64,000 nucleotides of DNA from Muscardinus avellanarius (GCA_963383645.1 OY726569.1:78807211-78871210); one strand, 5' to 3'. Counted from the stretch's first letter, positions 53,491-63,690 are shown. Numbers and translations are program-made. The notes: a model not told the origin generated them from the letters alone.

Positions 53491-53502
53491 CTCTCTCTCT
53501 GT
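52701..53502. repeat. 800-bp (CT)n/CTCTCG polypyrimidine array
   Basis: Almost pure pyrimidine strand with regularly spaced CG steps (CTCTCGCTCTCGCTCTC) and CCTCTCTCTCG sub-units. It abuts the 3' end of the antisense SINE at 53505, so it arose as that SINE's expanded GA tail. Stop-free in several frames. Confidence 0.95.
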
Positions 53503-53504
53503 CA

Positions 53505-53690
53505 TACTGGGGATTGAACCCAGGGGGGTGCTCTGCCTCTGAGACATGCCCTCAGCCTTTTTTATTTTGAAATGGTGTCTCTCTAAATTACCGAAGGCCT
53601 TGCTAAATTGCCGAGGCTGACCTTCAACCCGAGATCCTCTGTCTCGGCCTCCAAGTACCAGGATTCCAGGCATGCACCACCATGCCCATC
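53505..53690 (-). mobile_element. B1-ID dimer SINE with giant polypurine tail
   Basis: ATACTGGGGATTGAACCCAG ... GCACCACCATGCCCATC. Confidence 0.83.
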
Positions 53691-53857
53691 AGTAGTTCTC
53701 TCTTTTGCCTTCTTCTATCTTAACCTCCTTGGATAAGCCTATGGCCCCATAGCATGCATATGCTGAAAAAACAAAACAACAACAGTAGACAAAACAACTA
53801 ATGTTCACACACAAAAAATAGATACCATGAATATTGTTATATCTATTAGAAAAAAAA

Positions 53858-54145
53858 TTTATGGTACTGGGGATTAAACCTAGGGGTATTCTGCCTCTGA
53901 GCTCTGAGCTACATACCCAGCACCCCCTTTTTAAAATTTGTTTTTTGTGGTACTGAGGATAGAACCTAGAGTCATTCCACCTCTGAGCAACATCCCCAAA
54001 CCTACTTTATTTTTATTTTGAAACAGGGTCTCGCTAGGTTGATGAGAATATCGCTACTTGCTGAGGCTGGCCTCGTACCTGAGATCCTCCTGTCTCAGCC
54101 ACCCAAGTATTGGGATGTAGGCGTGTGCCACCACGCTCGGCTCCC
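53858..54145 (-). mobile_element. ID end followed by a B1-ID dimer SINE
   Basis: 53861-53925 ID unit with a CTCTGAG duplication, then dimer 53943-54143 (GTACTGAGGATAGAACCTAG ... CACCACGCTCGGC). Confidence 0.8.
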
Positions 54146-54149
54146 AGTC

Positions 54150-54182
54150 ATCATCATCATCTTCATCATCATTATATTATTA

Positions 54183-54224
<42 letters not shown>
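54150..54224. repeat. (ATC)n/(ATT)n patch and (TG)n microsatellite
   Basis: CATCATCATCATCTTCATCA, then (TG)20 at 54185-54224 abutting the next SINE. Confidence 0.95.
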
Positions 54225-54229
<5 letters not shown>

Positions 54230-54391
54230 AGGATTGAACCCAGGGGCATTCTACCTCTGAGCTACACTCCCTGTCCTATTTTTATTTTTATTTTTGGAAC
54301 AGGTTCTTGCTAGGTTGATGAGAGCTTCACTACTTGTTGAGGCTGTCCTTGAACCTGCAATCCTCCTGTATCAGCCTCCCAAGTACTGGGG
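54225..54391 (-). mobile_element. B1-ID dimer SINE, 5' truncated
   Basis: TACTAAGGATTGAACCCAGG ... CCTCCCAAGTACTGGGG. Confidence 0.8.
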
Positions 54392-54394
54392 TAT

Positions 54395-54600
54395 TAGAAC
54401 AATTAAATGTGTTGTTCATGCAATAAAACTCCAGACCCAGATGGCTTTATTGGTGAGTTTTTGTCAAACATTTAATGAAGAAAAATGCTGATTTTATGCA
54501 AACTTTTCATCAAATGAAAGAGGAAGAACAATTCCTAGTCATTTTATGAAGCCAGCATTACCAAAATCAGATAAAGACATAAAAATCTGTAGTTTTCCTA
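54395..54600 (+). mobile_element. L1 ORF2 fragment
   Basis: CCAGACCCAGATGGCTTTAT and TATGAAGCCAGCATTACC are ORF2 (reverse transcriptase region) phrases. Frame broken, old. Confidence 0.75.
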
Positions 54601-54624
54601 TATTTTTATTTTAAAAAAATTTCA

Positions 54625-55045
54625 GCTGGGCATGGTGGCGCGCCCTTGTAACCCCAGCATTTAGGAGGCTGAAACTGGAGGATCGCCACAGTTTGTGGAC
54701 AGCCTCAGCTACTTAGTGAGGCCCTCTGCAACTCAGTGAGACCCTGTTTCAAAATAAAAAATATGCCGGGTGTGGTGGCGCATGCTTGTAATCTCCGCAC
54801 TTGGGATGCAGAGACAGGAGGATCGCGCAGGTTCGAAGCCAGCCGCGCGCACTGGCTTAGGAGACCCTGTTTCCAAATAAAAATGTAAACATAGGCCTGG
54901 GAGTGTAGCCCGGAAGTAGAAGGGCTTCCAGGAACCCCAGTACCACCAAAATAAATAAATAAATAAATAAAAATAAAAATAAAAAATAAGACTGGGGGTG
55001 TAGATCGGAGATAGAATGCCCCTTGGTCCATCTCCAGCATGGTTA
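54625..55045 (+). mobile_element. B1-ID SINE with nested hairpin-subfamily SINE
   Basis: Outer 54625-54762 and ID half 54985-55042. Inner 54763-54950 contains AGCCAGCCGCGCGCACTGGC and GGGCTTCCAGGAACCCC, then an (AAAT)n tail. Confidence 0.85.
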
Positions 55046-55059
55046 AAAAAAAAGTTAAA

Positions 55060-55330
55060 CATGCACCCATCATATAATTTAACTACTTCACTTCTAAGTA
55101 TTTACCCACAAGAAAAGAAAGCATAAGTCTATAGAAAGACTAGTCCCAAACTGGAAATAACCCAAATATCCAATCAAGTAATAACTGCATGAATAGGATG
55201 TAGCGCAGCTATAGAAGGGAGTATTTCCCAGTAACAAAATGGAACGAAGCACTGATTGCATAACACAGATGAATCTAAAATAATTATGCTAAGTGAAAGA
55301 CAGACCAAAAAAAGGAGTATTTACAGCATT
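55060..55330 (+). mobile_element. Old L1M 3' fragment
   Basis: CCAAACTGGAAATAACCCAA, TATCCAATCAAGTAATAAC, TATGCTAAGTGAAAGACAGA. Confidence 0.65.
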
Positions 55331-55339
55331 AGTCCATTT

Positions 55340-55415
55340 TTATTTATTTATTTTTTGTAGTACTGGGGGTGGAACCCAAGGACTTTTCTGCCTCCGGGCT
55401 GTACTCCTGGGTCAA
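55340..55415 (-). mobile_element. ID end of a B1-ID SINE
   Basis: TAGTACTGGGGGTGGAACCC ... GGCTGTACTCCTGGG; B1 half absent. Confidence 0.75.
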
Positions 55416-55715
55416 GGCACCGGCAAAAAAAGAAAAAGAAAGTAAGAAGGAAGCGAAGGGATGAGAGGTGGTTGTCTGTCGGGGCCCCAAGGCCCCCTCC
55501 CTGTGATGTCAGGATGGAGATACAGGAAGCAGCAGCAGGCGGGTCTCTCCTGCTCTGGGACTCTTCTATCAGCTTGGAGGAGTGAGGACAAGAAAGAGAA
55601 GCACAGCTGTAGCCAGCAAAAAGAACATTCTGAGAATCATTAGCTACCACCCCACCACCACCAGCCTGCCCCCTCTTTATTTATTTTTTATTTTTTTGTA
55701 GATAAGTTAAAAAAT
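55416..55715. other. Intergenic single-copy stretch
   Basis: Nothing recognised. Confidence 0.4.
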
Positions 55716-55930
55716 TTTTTTTGGTGGTACTGGGGATGGGGATGGAACCCAGGGGCATTCTACCTCCGAACTACACCCCCAGCCCTATTTTTTAAATTCT
55801 TTATTTGAAACAGGGTCTCACTGAGTTGCAGAGGGCCTCACTAAGTAGCTGAGGCTGTCCGCAAACAACGATCCTCCTGTCTCAGCCTCCCGAATGCTGG
55901 GATTACAAGCATGCGCCACCACGCCTGGCT
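55716..55930 (-). mobile_element. B1-ID dimer SINE, full length
   Basis: GGTGGTACTGGGGATGGGGA ... GCCACCACGCCTGGC. Confidence 0.87.
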
Positions 55931-55949
55931 TTACTTTTTGTATATCTGT

Positions 55950-56180
55950 GTTTTTTCTTTCTTTTTCTTTTTATTGGTGCATGGTAGTCATAAATCTCAA
56001 TGGGGTACAAGATGGTAGAGGCACGCACGCACACATCAATTAGCCCTTCCCCAATTCCCTCCCCATTCTCCCCCTCCTTCCTTCTCATGTTTGACTTAGT
56101 GACTGACTTTGAGATGTTTGTGAATGTACAATATGTACATTAGGGAATTTCTCTCTTCCCCTCTCCCATATATTTACATT
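55950..56180 (-). mobile_element. Possible rodent L1 3' UTR fragment, antisense
   Basis: TTTTTATTGGTGCATGGTAG and the CCCTTCCCCAATTCCCTCCC pyrimidine run resemble a dispersed squirrel repeat remembered as L1-derived. Weak. Confidence 0.35.
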
Positions 56181-56184
56181 TTAT

Positions 56185-56330
56185 TTTATTTGGTACTGGG
56201 GATTGAACCTATGAGCATCTACCCCTGAGCCAACCCCCTCCAGCCCTTTTCTGGTTTTTTTTTTTTTTTTGGTGGTACTGAGGGTGGAACCCAGAGGTTT
56301 TCTACCTTTCTACCTCCGGGCTATACTCCC

Positions 56331-56388
<58 letters not shown>

Positions 56389-56650
56389 GGAAGCAGGGTC
56401 TCACTAAGTTGCTGAGAGCCTCACTCAGTAGCTGAGCATGTCTTCGAACCTGTGCGATCCTCCTGTCTCAGCCTTCCAAGTGCAGGGATTACAAGTATGC
56501 ACCACCACACCCGGCTTTTTTTTTTTTTTAATATAAGGTCTAAGTTGCTGAGGGTCTTGAAAAGTTGCTGAGGCTGGGCTTCAACCTGTGATCCTCCTGT
56601 CTTAGCCTTCCAAGTGCTGGAATTACAGGCATGTGCCACTGCACCCAGCT
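56185..56650 (-). mobile_element. Nested B1-ID SINEs with (TA)n in the linker
   Basis: Outer ID half 56188-56250 and B1 half 56516-56650. Inner copy 56255-56515, whose A-rich linker is replaced by (TA)26 at 56333-56385. Confidence 0.8.
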
Positions 56651-56689
56651 CTACCTCCTCTTTATTTAATTAATTTATTTAATTTATTT

Positions 56690-56897
56690 ATTATTTTGCG
56701 GGTCTGGGGATGGAACCCAGGGACATTCGATCTCCAAGCTACACCCTCTGCCCTAGTTTTTATTCTTTATTTTGAAACGGGTCTCTCTAAGTTGCAGAGG
56801 GCCTCACTAAGTAGCTTAAGCTGTCTGCAAACCGTGATCCTCCCATCTCAGCCTCCCGAGTGCTGGGTTTACAAGCGTGCGCCGCCACGCCGGGCTT
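56690..56897 (-). mobile_element. B1-ID dimer SINE, GCGGGTCTGGGG-end subfamily
   Basis: GCGGGTCTGGGGATGGAACC ... GCCGCCACGCCGGGC. Confidence 0.87.
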
Positions 56898-57110
56898 CTA
56901 CCTCCTCTTTAAATATCAGAAACCTAAGCATGAAATCACTCGTCTAAGGACACAGCAAGTGGGGGACGGGACCATTGATTCTGGTTTTGTTCTCCAGTCG
57001 GGAATCCTGGAGCTGCCCACGGTGACCTGCTCGTGTACTGTTGTGGTTCCTAGGGGCGGAGGGGTGTCGCTTCGGGAAACAAGAGAACACAGGATCCTCC
57101 AGTACCCCAC
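56898..57110. other. Intergenic single-copy stretch
   Basis: Nothing recognised. Confidence 0.35.
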
Positions 57111-57215
57111 GTCCTCCCTCAGCCCTGGCTGCACATTAGCAGCGTGGGAGCCTTCTAGAAATCCCCAGATCTAAGGCCCACCCCAGACCAATTATATCAG
57201 GAGCTCTGGGGCCAC
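57110..57215 (-). mobile_element. MER5-type hAT fragment
   Basis: CCTGGCTGCACATTAGCAGC, AAGGCCCACCCCAGACC, CAGGAGCTCTGGGGCC. Confidence 0.6.
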
Positions 57216-57242
57216 AGCTTGAAAGTCAGTATTTCCCCCTCC

Positions 57243-57290
57243 ATCCCAGGAGCACTCTACCACAGAACCACACACCCAGCCCTTTCTACT

Positions 57291-57337
<47 letters not shown>

Positions 57338-57635
57338 CTTACTTATTTTTTTGGTGGTACTGGGTGTGGAACCCTTCTACCTCCGGGCTACACTCCCAGA
57401 CCTATTTTATATTTTATGTGGAAACAGGGTCTCTTAAGCCAGCGCGGCTGGCTTGGAACCTGCGCGATCCTCCTGTCTCCGCCTCCCAAGCGCGGGGATT
57501 ACAAGCGTGCGCCAGCGCCACCTCGCCCGGCCTTTTTTACTTTATTTTGAGACAGGGTCTCACTAAGCTGCCCAGGCTGGCTTCTGTCTTGCGATCCTCC
57601 TGCCCCAGCCTCCTGAGCAGCTGGGATCTCAGGTG
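57243..57635 (-). mobile_element. ID end, (TTTA)n, hairpin-subfamily SINE and older B1 half
   Basis: 57243-57288 ID remnant; (TTTA)n 57289-57346; variant SINE 57350-57532 with CCAGCGCGGCTGGCT; B1 half 57533-57635. Confidence 0.8.
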
Positions 57636-58250
57636 TATTTTTGGAGAGGTGACTCTCATGCGCGGCTGGCTGAGCACCGCTGGTCCAGGCGGAGCTCAGA
57701 GGCGGCACCGCACCGCACCCTGCACCCTCATCCCCATCCCTGCGCTGTCCATTCTCGTTCTCTGCACCCTGCCTGGAAGGGGCAGAAAGGGCCTGGAGGG
57801 CAGCCTGGCAGAGGACACTTCCCTGTCGTTGGGCTCCCCTGGATCCTGGGGCCTCACCCTGCTCTCAGCCATCCACAGGGAGCTGCTGCCAGCCACGGCC
57901 AAAATGCCAGAGGACTCCTCCCCAGTGTGACCCAACCTCCCAGATTCCTCTCTTCAGCCTCCCTTCCCATCCCAGCCTCCTCTGCGCTGCTCGGTCAGTG
58001 GCCGAGTGGAGTCTCTCCCTGGTACTATTCGCGGGTGCACTCCCTGGCTGCCCCCATCCTCTCTCCTGCAGGGAATGGCTCCCCAGAGGTGCATCCCCGC
58101 CGGCACCTGGCATTCATCACGCGGTGTCTCGGATCCACAGTGCAAGCTGGAAGCGGGGACAGCCTCACACCCTGCCGTAGGGGCACTGTTCCCTCCCCTG
58201 TGGGGAAATTCCTAATGAGAGGACTGCAGCCAGGCCACAGGCGTGTTTCC
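57636..58250. other. SINE-free GC-rich intergenic stretch
   Basis: Overlapping open frames on both strands, no recognisable family. No NPC2 similarity seen. Confidence 0.45.
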
Positions 58251-58316
58251 CCAGTATTTCAGAATCTTCTGTTGAGGACCTACTATGTGCCAGAGATGGG
58301 ATTACAAAGGTGAAGT
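58251..58316 (+). repeat. L2/MIR fragment
   Basis: GTTGAGGACCTACTATGTGC, CAGAGATGGGATTACA. Confidence 0.5.
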
Positions 58317-58505
58317 GAGTCAGGCTTGGTGGCACACGCCAGTAATCCCAGTCCTCGGGAGGCTGAGACAGGAGGATTGCAGGTTTGAGACCAGCCTCAG
58401 CAATTTAGCAAGATTTTCAGCCACCTAGCAAAACCTTGTTTCCAAACAAAAAATAAAAAAGGCTAGGTGGGTTTAATCCCCAGTAAACAAAAATAAAAAT
58501 ATAAA
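58317..58505 (+). mobile_element. B1-ID dimer SINE, ID half shortened
   Basis: AGTCAGGCTTGGTGGCACAC ... GGGTTTAATCCCCAGTAAAC. Confidence 0.82.
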
Positions 58506-58654
58506 AAGATGAGTGAAGCGTAGTCCATTCCCTCGAGGAATTTATGATAAAATAAAAGGTAGAATTTCTTATGAAATAAAGGGAAAGAAGGGCAAGAGTG
58601 GGGAGGGGAGAATTCCCTCATATTTTTAGTGACAAGTGCCAGGCAAGATGCCAT

Positions 58655-58815
58655 CTTCTCATGTGATTACAAAGCCCCGGGTGAAAGGTACTGTTTTTCC
58701 CATTAAACAAATGAGGAAACGGAGGCAGACAAGGTTAAATACTTTACCAAAGGTTATAAGCTCTCAAGTGACAAAGTTGGGGTGTGAGGCCAGCTCTTTA
58801 GACTAATTCCAGTGT
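58655..58815 (+). repeat. MIR SINE
   Basis: CAAATGAGGAAACGGAGGCA, AGGTTAAATACTTTACC. Confidence 0.65.
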
Positions 58816-58854
58816 GGTGTTTTTTTTGTTTTGTTTTTTTTGTTTGTTTTGTTT

Positions 58855-58934
58855 GTTTTTTTTTTTTTTTTGGTACTGGGAACCCAGGGGCATTCTACCT
58901 CTGAGCTACACCCTCAGCCCTATTTTTTTAGTAT

Positions 58935-58965
<31 letters not shown>

Positions 58966-59345
58966 TTTGCAGGTCTGGGGATGGAACCCAGAGGCATTTG
59001 ACCTCCAAGCTACACCCCCTGCCCAATTTTTTATTCTTTACTTTGAAACAGGGTCTCACTGAGTTGCAGAGGGCCTCACTAAGTAGCTGAGGCTGTCCGC
59101 AAACCGCGATCCTGCCGATCCTGCCGTCTGAGTCTCCCAAATGCTGGGATTACAAGCGTGTGCCACCACACCCGGCTAGTCTTTGTTTTGAAACAGGGTC
59201 TCATTGATTTGCAAAGGGCCTCACTAAGCAACTGAGGCTGGCCACGAACCATACCCGGCTAGCAAGGCCTTATTTCAAAACCAAAAAAATAATGGCTGGT
59301 GGTGTAGCTCAGAGGTAGAATGCCCCCTGGGTCCATTCCCTGAGA
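58855..59345 (-). mobile_element. Nested B1-ID SINEs with (TTTA)n
   Basis: Outer ID 58872-58930, (TTTA)8 at 58936-58969, inner full copy 58969-59176 (GCAGGTCTGGGGATGGAACC), outer linker/B1 59177-59262. A short plus-strand linker plus ID end follows at 59263-59345. Confidence 0.8.
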
Positions 59346-59430
59346 AGGAAAGAAGGAAAAAGGAAGGAAGGAAGGAAGGAAGGAAGGAAGGAAGGAAGGA
59401 AAGAAGGAAGGAAGGAAGGAAGGAAGGAAT
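59346..59430. repeat. (GGAA)n microsatellite
   Basis: About 20 GGAA units with two breaks, in the tail of the plus-strand ID end. Confidence 0.95.
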
Positions 59431-60788
59431 CCAGCTCGCCCAAAGTTGAGGGCCCTTCTTCTTGCCCCGGCTGCTCTGCCAGCTAGCTGTGTGACACCAG
59501 CAGTCTGATGCCCTCTCTGGGCCTTGCTTTATTTTTTCACCTATTATGCAAGGAAGGTGGAGTAGGTCACTTTAAAGATCCTTTTCAACTCTATGATTTT
59601 AAAAAATGCCATTTCCTTTTCCTAGTCAGTTATAAATTCATTTTGTTTTCATCTCATAAGAAGGGCCACTGGAGCTCAGAGGGAGAAGGGGTCATACAGC
59701 CAATTTCCTGCCAAGCAGGAGCTGGAGCCCATGGTCCTGGAGCCTGGAACACTGCAGCGTCCATTAGCCTGGGCTGGACGAGGCCACTAGGCTCCCGGGG
59801 GGTGGGTCACGGTGGGTCCCATCAGCAGGATGCCCAGAGTCCGGGCCTTGCCCCTGCAGGAGCCACGCAGGGAAGTCACCCCAGTCTGCAGTCAGGCCAG
59901 ATGGGAGGAGAGGACAGCCCAGAGCCTGTCACAGTGAAGCCCCCCCCCACCCCGCACAGTTCATAGTTTTGGAAATGGCCCTGAGAGAGATGCTATCAGG
60001 AGGCGTATTTAATGGGTTTTGGAAATTGGCTAATTTTGTTGCAACTGTCTGAGTGTTGTCCGATGCATGCTAAGCATCCAGGCCCAGCGTGGTGTCGTGG
60101 AAGAGGCCAGGGTGCCCATGGCCTTCAGAGAGACGTGACATCGGGAGGGCAGGGCACAGTCCCTGGAGGTTCCTAGTGTCCAAGAGACCCCAGCTGACCT
60201 CAGGCACCGAAGCCAGGTGCTGGGCCACGAGGAGTTGGCCCACTCTCTCCTGCACCGACCTGGCTTCCTTTCACATCTTCCTCCCTCATCTCTGCTCCTC
60301 CGCCCCCCCCCCGCCCAAAGCCCACCCCCCACCCCAGCAATCCTCAGCTGAGCCCCTGCGGCGCCCTCCCAGCCTCGGTCAATAAGCCATCAATGCCCTG
60401 CACCGAGAAGCCAGCAGCCCTTGCACGCCTGATTCCCCAGGCGCTGCTCTCCCACCGCCTGGGCCTCTGGCAGCGCTCTCCATCCTCGGGGCCAGCTTCT
60501 CCTCCTCCAGAGACGCGCCATCCATCAGCGCTCTGCCTCGCTGCTCACGTTACTTTCTCTGCTGTCTGCAGCTTGGCTGCTTGTTTTCTTCCGCTCCCCG
60601 TTTCCTATTCCCTCTTCCCCACTCCATCCTAGACCTGGGTTTTCTGTAAGCTGTTTACCAAGGCCGTTCTCCACAGTGGGGCAGAAAAGAGCCCTAGCCT
60701 CCTACACTCCGCGCCCCCACCCAAGGTGTTCTCTCCAAAGTTTAGGTTCATGGAAGCTACAGTTTCCTTCGGAGGCAGGTGAGGCAAT
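59431..60788. other. SINE-free intergenic stretch
   Basis: 59465-59590 is MIR/MIR3-like in antisense (AGCTAGCTGTGTGACACCAG). 60000-60090 is a possible constrained block. C-rich run at 60303-60330. No coding sequence recognised. Confidence 0.45.
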
Positions 60789-60895
60789 TGGAGGCCAGCC
60801 TCAGCAACCTAGTGAGACCCTATTTCAAAGTAAAAAAATAAAAATAAAGGCTGGGGGTGTAGCTTGGAAGTAGAATGCCTCTGGGTTCAAAGGCC
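60788..60895 (+). mobile_element. B1-ID SINE, 5' truncated
   Basis: GAGGCCAGCCTCAGCAACCT ... GTAGAATGCCTCTGGGTTCA. Confidence 0.78.
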
Positions 60896-60970
60896 CAAGA
60901 TTTGGAATCCAAAGACATCAGTTTCAGAACTAATTCAGACAGAAACTCTGTTTTCTCATTTTTAACATGG

Positions 60971-61313
60971 AGCTGGGCTGGGACAGTGCAATGTGCCTGT
61001 AATGCCAACTCAGGAGGCTGAGGCAGGAGGTTCTCAAATTCCAAGCCAGCCTGGCCTTGCACTGCAGGCAAGTACCACTGTCTCAAAAAAGCCAGATCCA
61101 TCTCAATAAAAAAAAAAAAAAACTTGGGCCGGGTATGGTGGCGCACGCTTGTAGTCCCTGCGCTTGGGAGGCAGAGACAGGAGGATCGCGCAGGTTCGAA
61201 GCCAGCCGCGCGCGCTGGCTTAGGAGACCCTGTTTCCAAATAAAAATGTAAAAATAGGTCTGGGAGTGTAGCCTGGAGGTAGAAGGGCTTCCAGGAACCC
61301 CAGTACCACAAAA

Positions 61314-61347
<34 letters not shown>
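60971..61347 (+). mobile_element. Older B1-like SINE followed by hairpin-subfamily SINE
   Basis: 60971-61128 diverged B1. 61129-61306 variant with AGCCAGCCGCGCGCGCTGGC and GGGCTTCCAGGAACCCC; (AAAT)9 tail. Confidence 0.85.
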
Positions 61348-61348
<1 letters not shown>

Positions 61349-61570
61349 CTTGGGAGGCTGAGATAGGAGGATCACAGGTTTGAAGCCAGACTTAGTGAGA
61401 CCCTATTTCAAAATAAAAAATAAAATTGGGCTGGGGGTGTAGCTCAGAGGTAGAATGCCCTTGAATTCAATCTCTAGTACAACAAAAATAAGTAAATAAA
61501 CAAGTAAATAATAAAAAGGGCTGTGGAGGTAGCTCAGTGGTAAAGTGTCCCTGGGTCCAGTCCCCAGTAC

Positions 61571-61615
<45 letters not shown>
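61348..61615 (+). mobile_element. B1-ID SINE (5' truncated), extra ID end and (CA)n
   Basis: 61348-61485 ID dimer part; a second ID end 61518-61572 (GGCTGTGGAGGTAGCTCAGT); (CA)21 at 61573-61615. Confidence 0.82.
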
Positions 61616-61618
<3 letters not shown>

Positions 61619-61619
61619 G

Positions 61620-61940
61620 AGCGTGGAGGATTAATAGCCTGCATTGATTCTGTATGTCAGGCTCCCCGCTAGGCACTATCAATATGATTGCATTTAAGCA
61701 ATAACGTGCTTTGTAAATTAGAAAGTGCCAGCAAATGCTAGTTATTATAAAGAAGCCCAGCAAGCTATTATTCCAACCACATGGCTCTCCTTTGTGCCCA
61801 GGAAATAATTAAATGGGCACTTTTGAACAACTTTGTCAACAAAAAATTTGCATGTACATCATCTCATTGACCTTTACTGGTCGCTGGGAAGCAGGGAAGG
61901 CAGATGTGAGCACCCCATTCCCTGGGTGAGGAGACGAAGA
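61620..61940. repeat. MIR/L2 fragments
   Basis: 61640-61755 antisense (GTCAGGCTCCCCGCTAGGCA, GTGCTTTGTAAATTAGAAAG). 61850-61940 plus (CATCATCTCATTGACCTTTA). Confidence 0.55.
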
Positions 61941-62368
61941 CAGGGCTCTGGGGAGCATCATTCCTGTCTCCACTTTCCCCTGCCCTCTCCCTCCCCCTCT
62001 CTGCAGACTGGGCAGGTGCCGGGTCCTCCAGAGAGGCCGCAGGGCCCTGGGCAGCCAGGGTGTGCGCCTGTGGACGCATGCGTAGCCTTTCTTGTGTTTT
62101 GGAGGATGGATGAAATGCCAAGGGAGAAGTTATCCTGAGCATCAGGGTGGTGCTTCAGGGCCGCAGGGTGGCACAGGCAGGAGTCCCCAGGAGGAAGAAG
62201 GGCATGGGGACAGCTCCAGGGGTCACCGTGTTGGCAAGCGGCCTGTTGGTCAGAAATTAGCAGAAAGTGGGACCACATAAGAAAAGGCATCACTCAGCTT
62301 CCAAGCACGGAGCTCTGAGCTGAAGGGTCATCTGTTCTTTTCCTTTTTCCTTTTATTTTGGGGCAGGG
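61941..62368. other. Intergenic single-copy stretch
   Basis: Nothing recognised. Confidence 0.4.
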
Positions 62369-62563
62369 AAGGGGTACTAGGGATTGAACCTAGGAGCACT
62401 CTACCTGAGTTACACTCTCAGCGCTTTTTATTTTTTATTTTGATACATTCTCCTTATACGCGGAGGCTTCCCTAAGTTGCTAAGACTGTCCTCAAACCTG
62501 TGATCCTTCTATCTCAGTCTCCCAAAAACTGGGATTACAATTGTGCCCTACCACACCTGATTC
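62369..62563 (-). mobile_element. B1-ID dimer SINE, diverged
   Basis: GTACTAGGGATTGAACCTAG ... CCCTACCACACCTGA. Confidence 0.8.
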
Positions 62564-63505
62564 AGGATCTGTTCCTACTTTCTGTTAACCTCAGGTCAAA
62601 TAAATCACCTCCCAGACCACACTCCCTGCCCCTCACCTCAGGACGCAGGGCCAGACCGCAGTCCAGGAGCCTGGGGCGAGCGGTGCTGCAGCCCCTTCCA
62701 GGAGCCAGCGTGGTTATCCAGCCCGCGCCAACTGCAGTTCCCACCACCCACACCAGGCCCTGTGGCTCCTGAGCTTTTCCCATTGTCACCAGCACAGATC
62801 CGGCCCTTGGGGCTACTCTGTCTTGGGGCTTGGATTCCTCAAGTAAAGGAGGGGAGGGGCCCTAAGAGGAAGTGGGCGGCAGGCTGAGAGTTTGAGGTAA
62901 GTGAGCAGGGTTCATCAGCCTCACACGGAGGAGACAGGGCCAATTCGATGATGAACTTCAAGCCTAAGGAAGCTCCTTGCTCCAGGAACTATGACCAATA
63001 GCCTGTCTCCTCCAAAGACCAAACAGGAAAAGGTTAAGATTAGTAATGACAGAAATGACAGATCCCGGTTAGAGACAGAGACACGTGAAATGCCAGGAAT
63101 TAGTTAGACTCTGGCTGCAAGAGCAACATGGAATCTGAGAAGCAGTTTTGAAGTAGGCTGGGTTTCTGCACATCGGAGGTGACTGCTGGATAGACTGGGT
63201 AGCCCTCCAGGCCCCAGGATCTACGCTGTCTATTGCTATAGAAGGGCAAGTCCAAGGCAGTGTGGGGCTCAGAACCCAAGCCCTGGATCTTTTCCAGCAG
63301 GAGAGTCTGACTGGGGCAACTCCAGGTCTATGGGATGGGCTCGTTCTGGCCTGCAGGGCTGCAACCGTCTGGCTGCTGCTGCTTGGTTGTGCCAGACCTG
63401 AAAGAGGCCTGAGGTTAGGGTGATGGAGAGAGGGATGCTGCGAGGCAGGGCACAGGCTGGTGATTGGGAGAGGTGCACAGTCAGGGAAAAAGACAGCGAA
63501 GGAGC
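62564..63505. other. SINE-free intergenic stretch
   Basis: 940 bp. The minus frames of 105-170 codons have no recognised family; no NPC2 exon seen. Confidence 0.45.
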
Positions 63506-63690
63506 TGGCTGCTGCATCCCCTCCTTCAGGAAGGCCTCTCCGATACCCCGGGGCTGCCTCAGGGCTCCCCTCTGCTTCCATAGCACTCTGTGCTATCTTG
63601 GTCCTTCAATGAGTATTTGGTGGTATTGGGAAAATATCAGGGTTTTACTGTCCTCACCAAACTGTGAGCTCCTGGATGATAAGAGCTATG
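63506..63690 (-). mobile_element. L2 3' end, antisense
   Basis: CCTTCAGGAAGGCCTCTCCG, ACTGTGAGCTCCTGGATGAT. Confidence 0.6.

Noticed and set aside
52639..53673. Open frames of 280-333 codons on both strands
   Set aside because: They are translations of the CT/GA repeat (Ser-Leu and Arg-Glu runs) continued into a SINE.
57633..58313. 226-codon plus-strand frame and neighbours, considered as a possible gene near NPC2
   Set aside because: It overlaps a SINE at its start, and no NPC2 or other family signature is seen.
59346..59430. Regular short repeats as a possible CRISPR array
   Set aside because: Simple tetranucleotide repeats without spacers in a mammalian genome.
62564..63581. Search for NPC2 exons at the right edge and VRTN at the left edge
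   Set aside because: No sequence resembling either was found; both probably lie outside the window.
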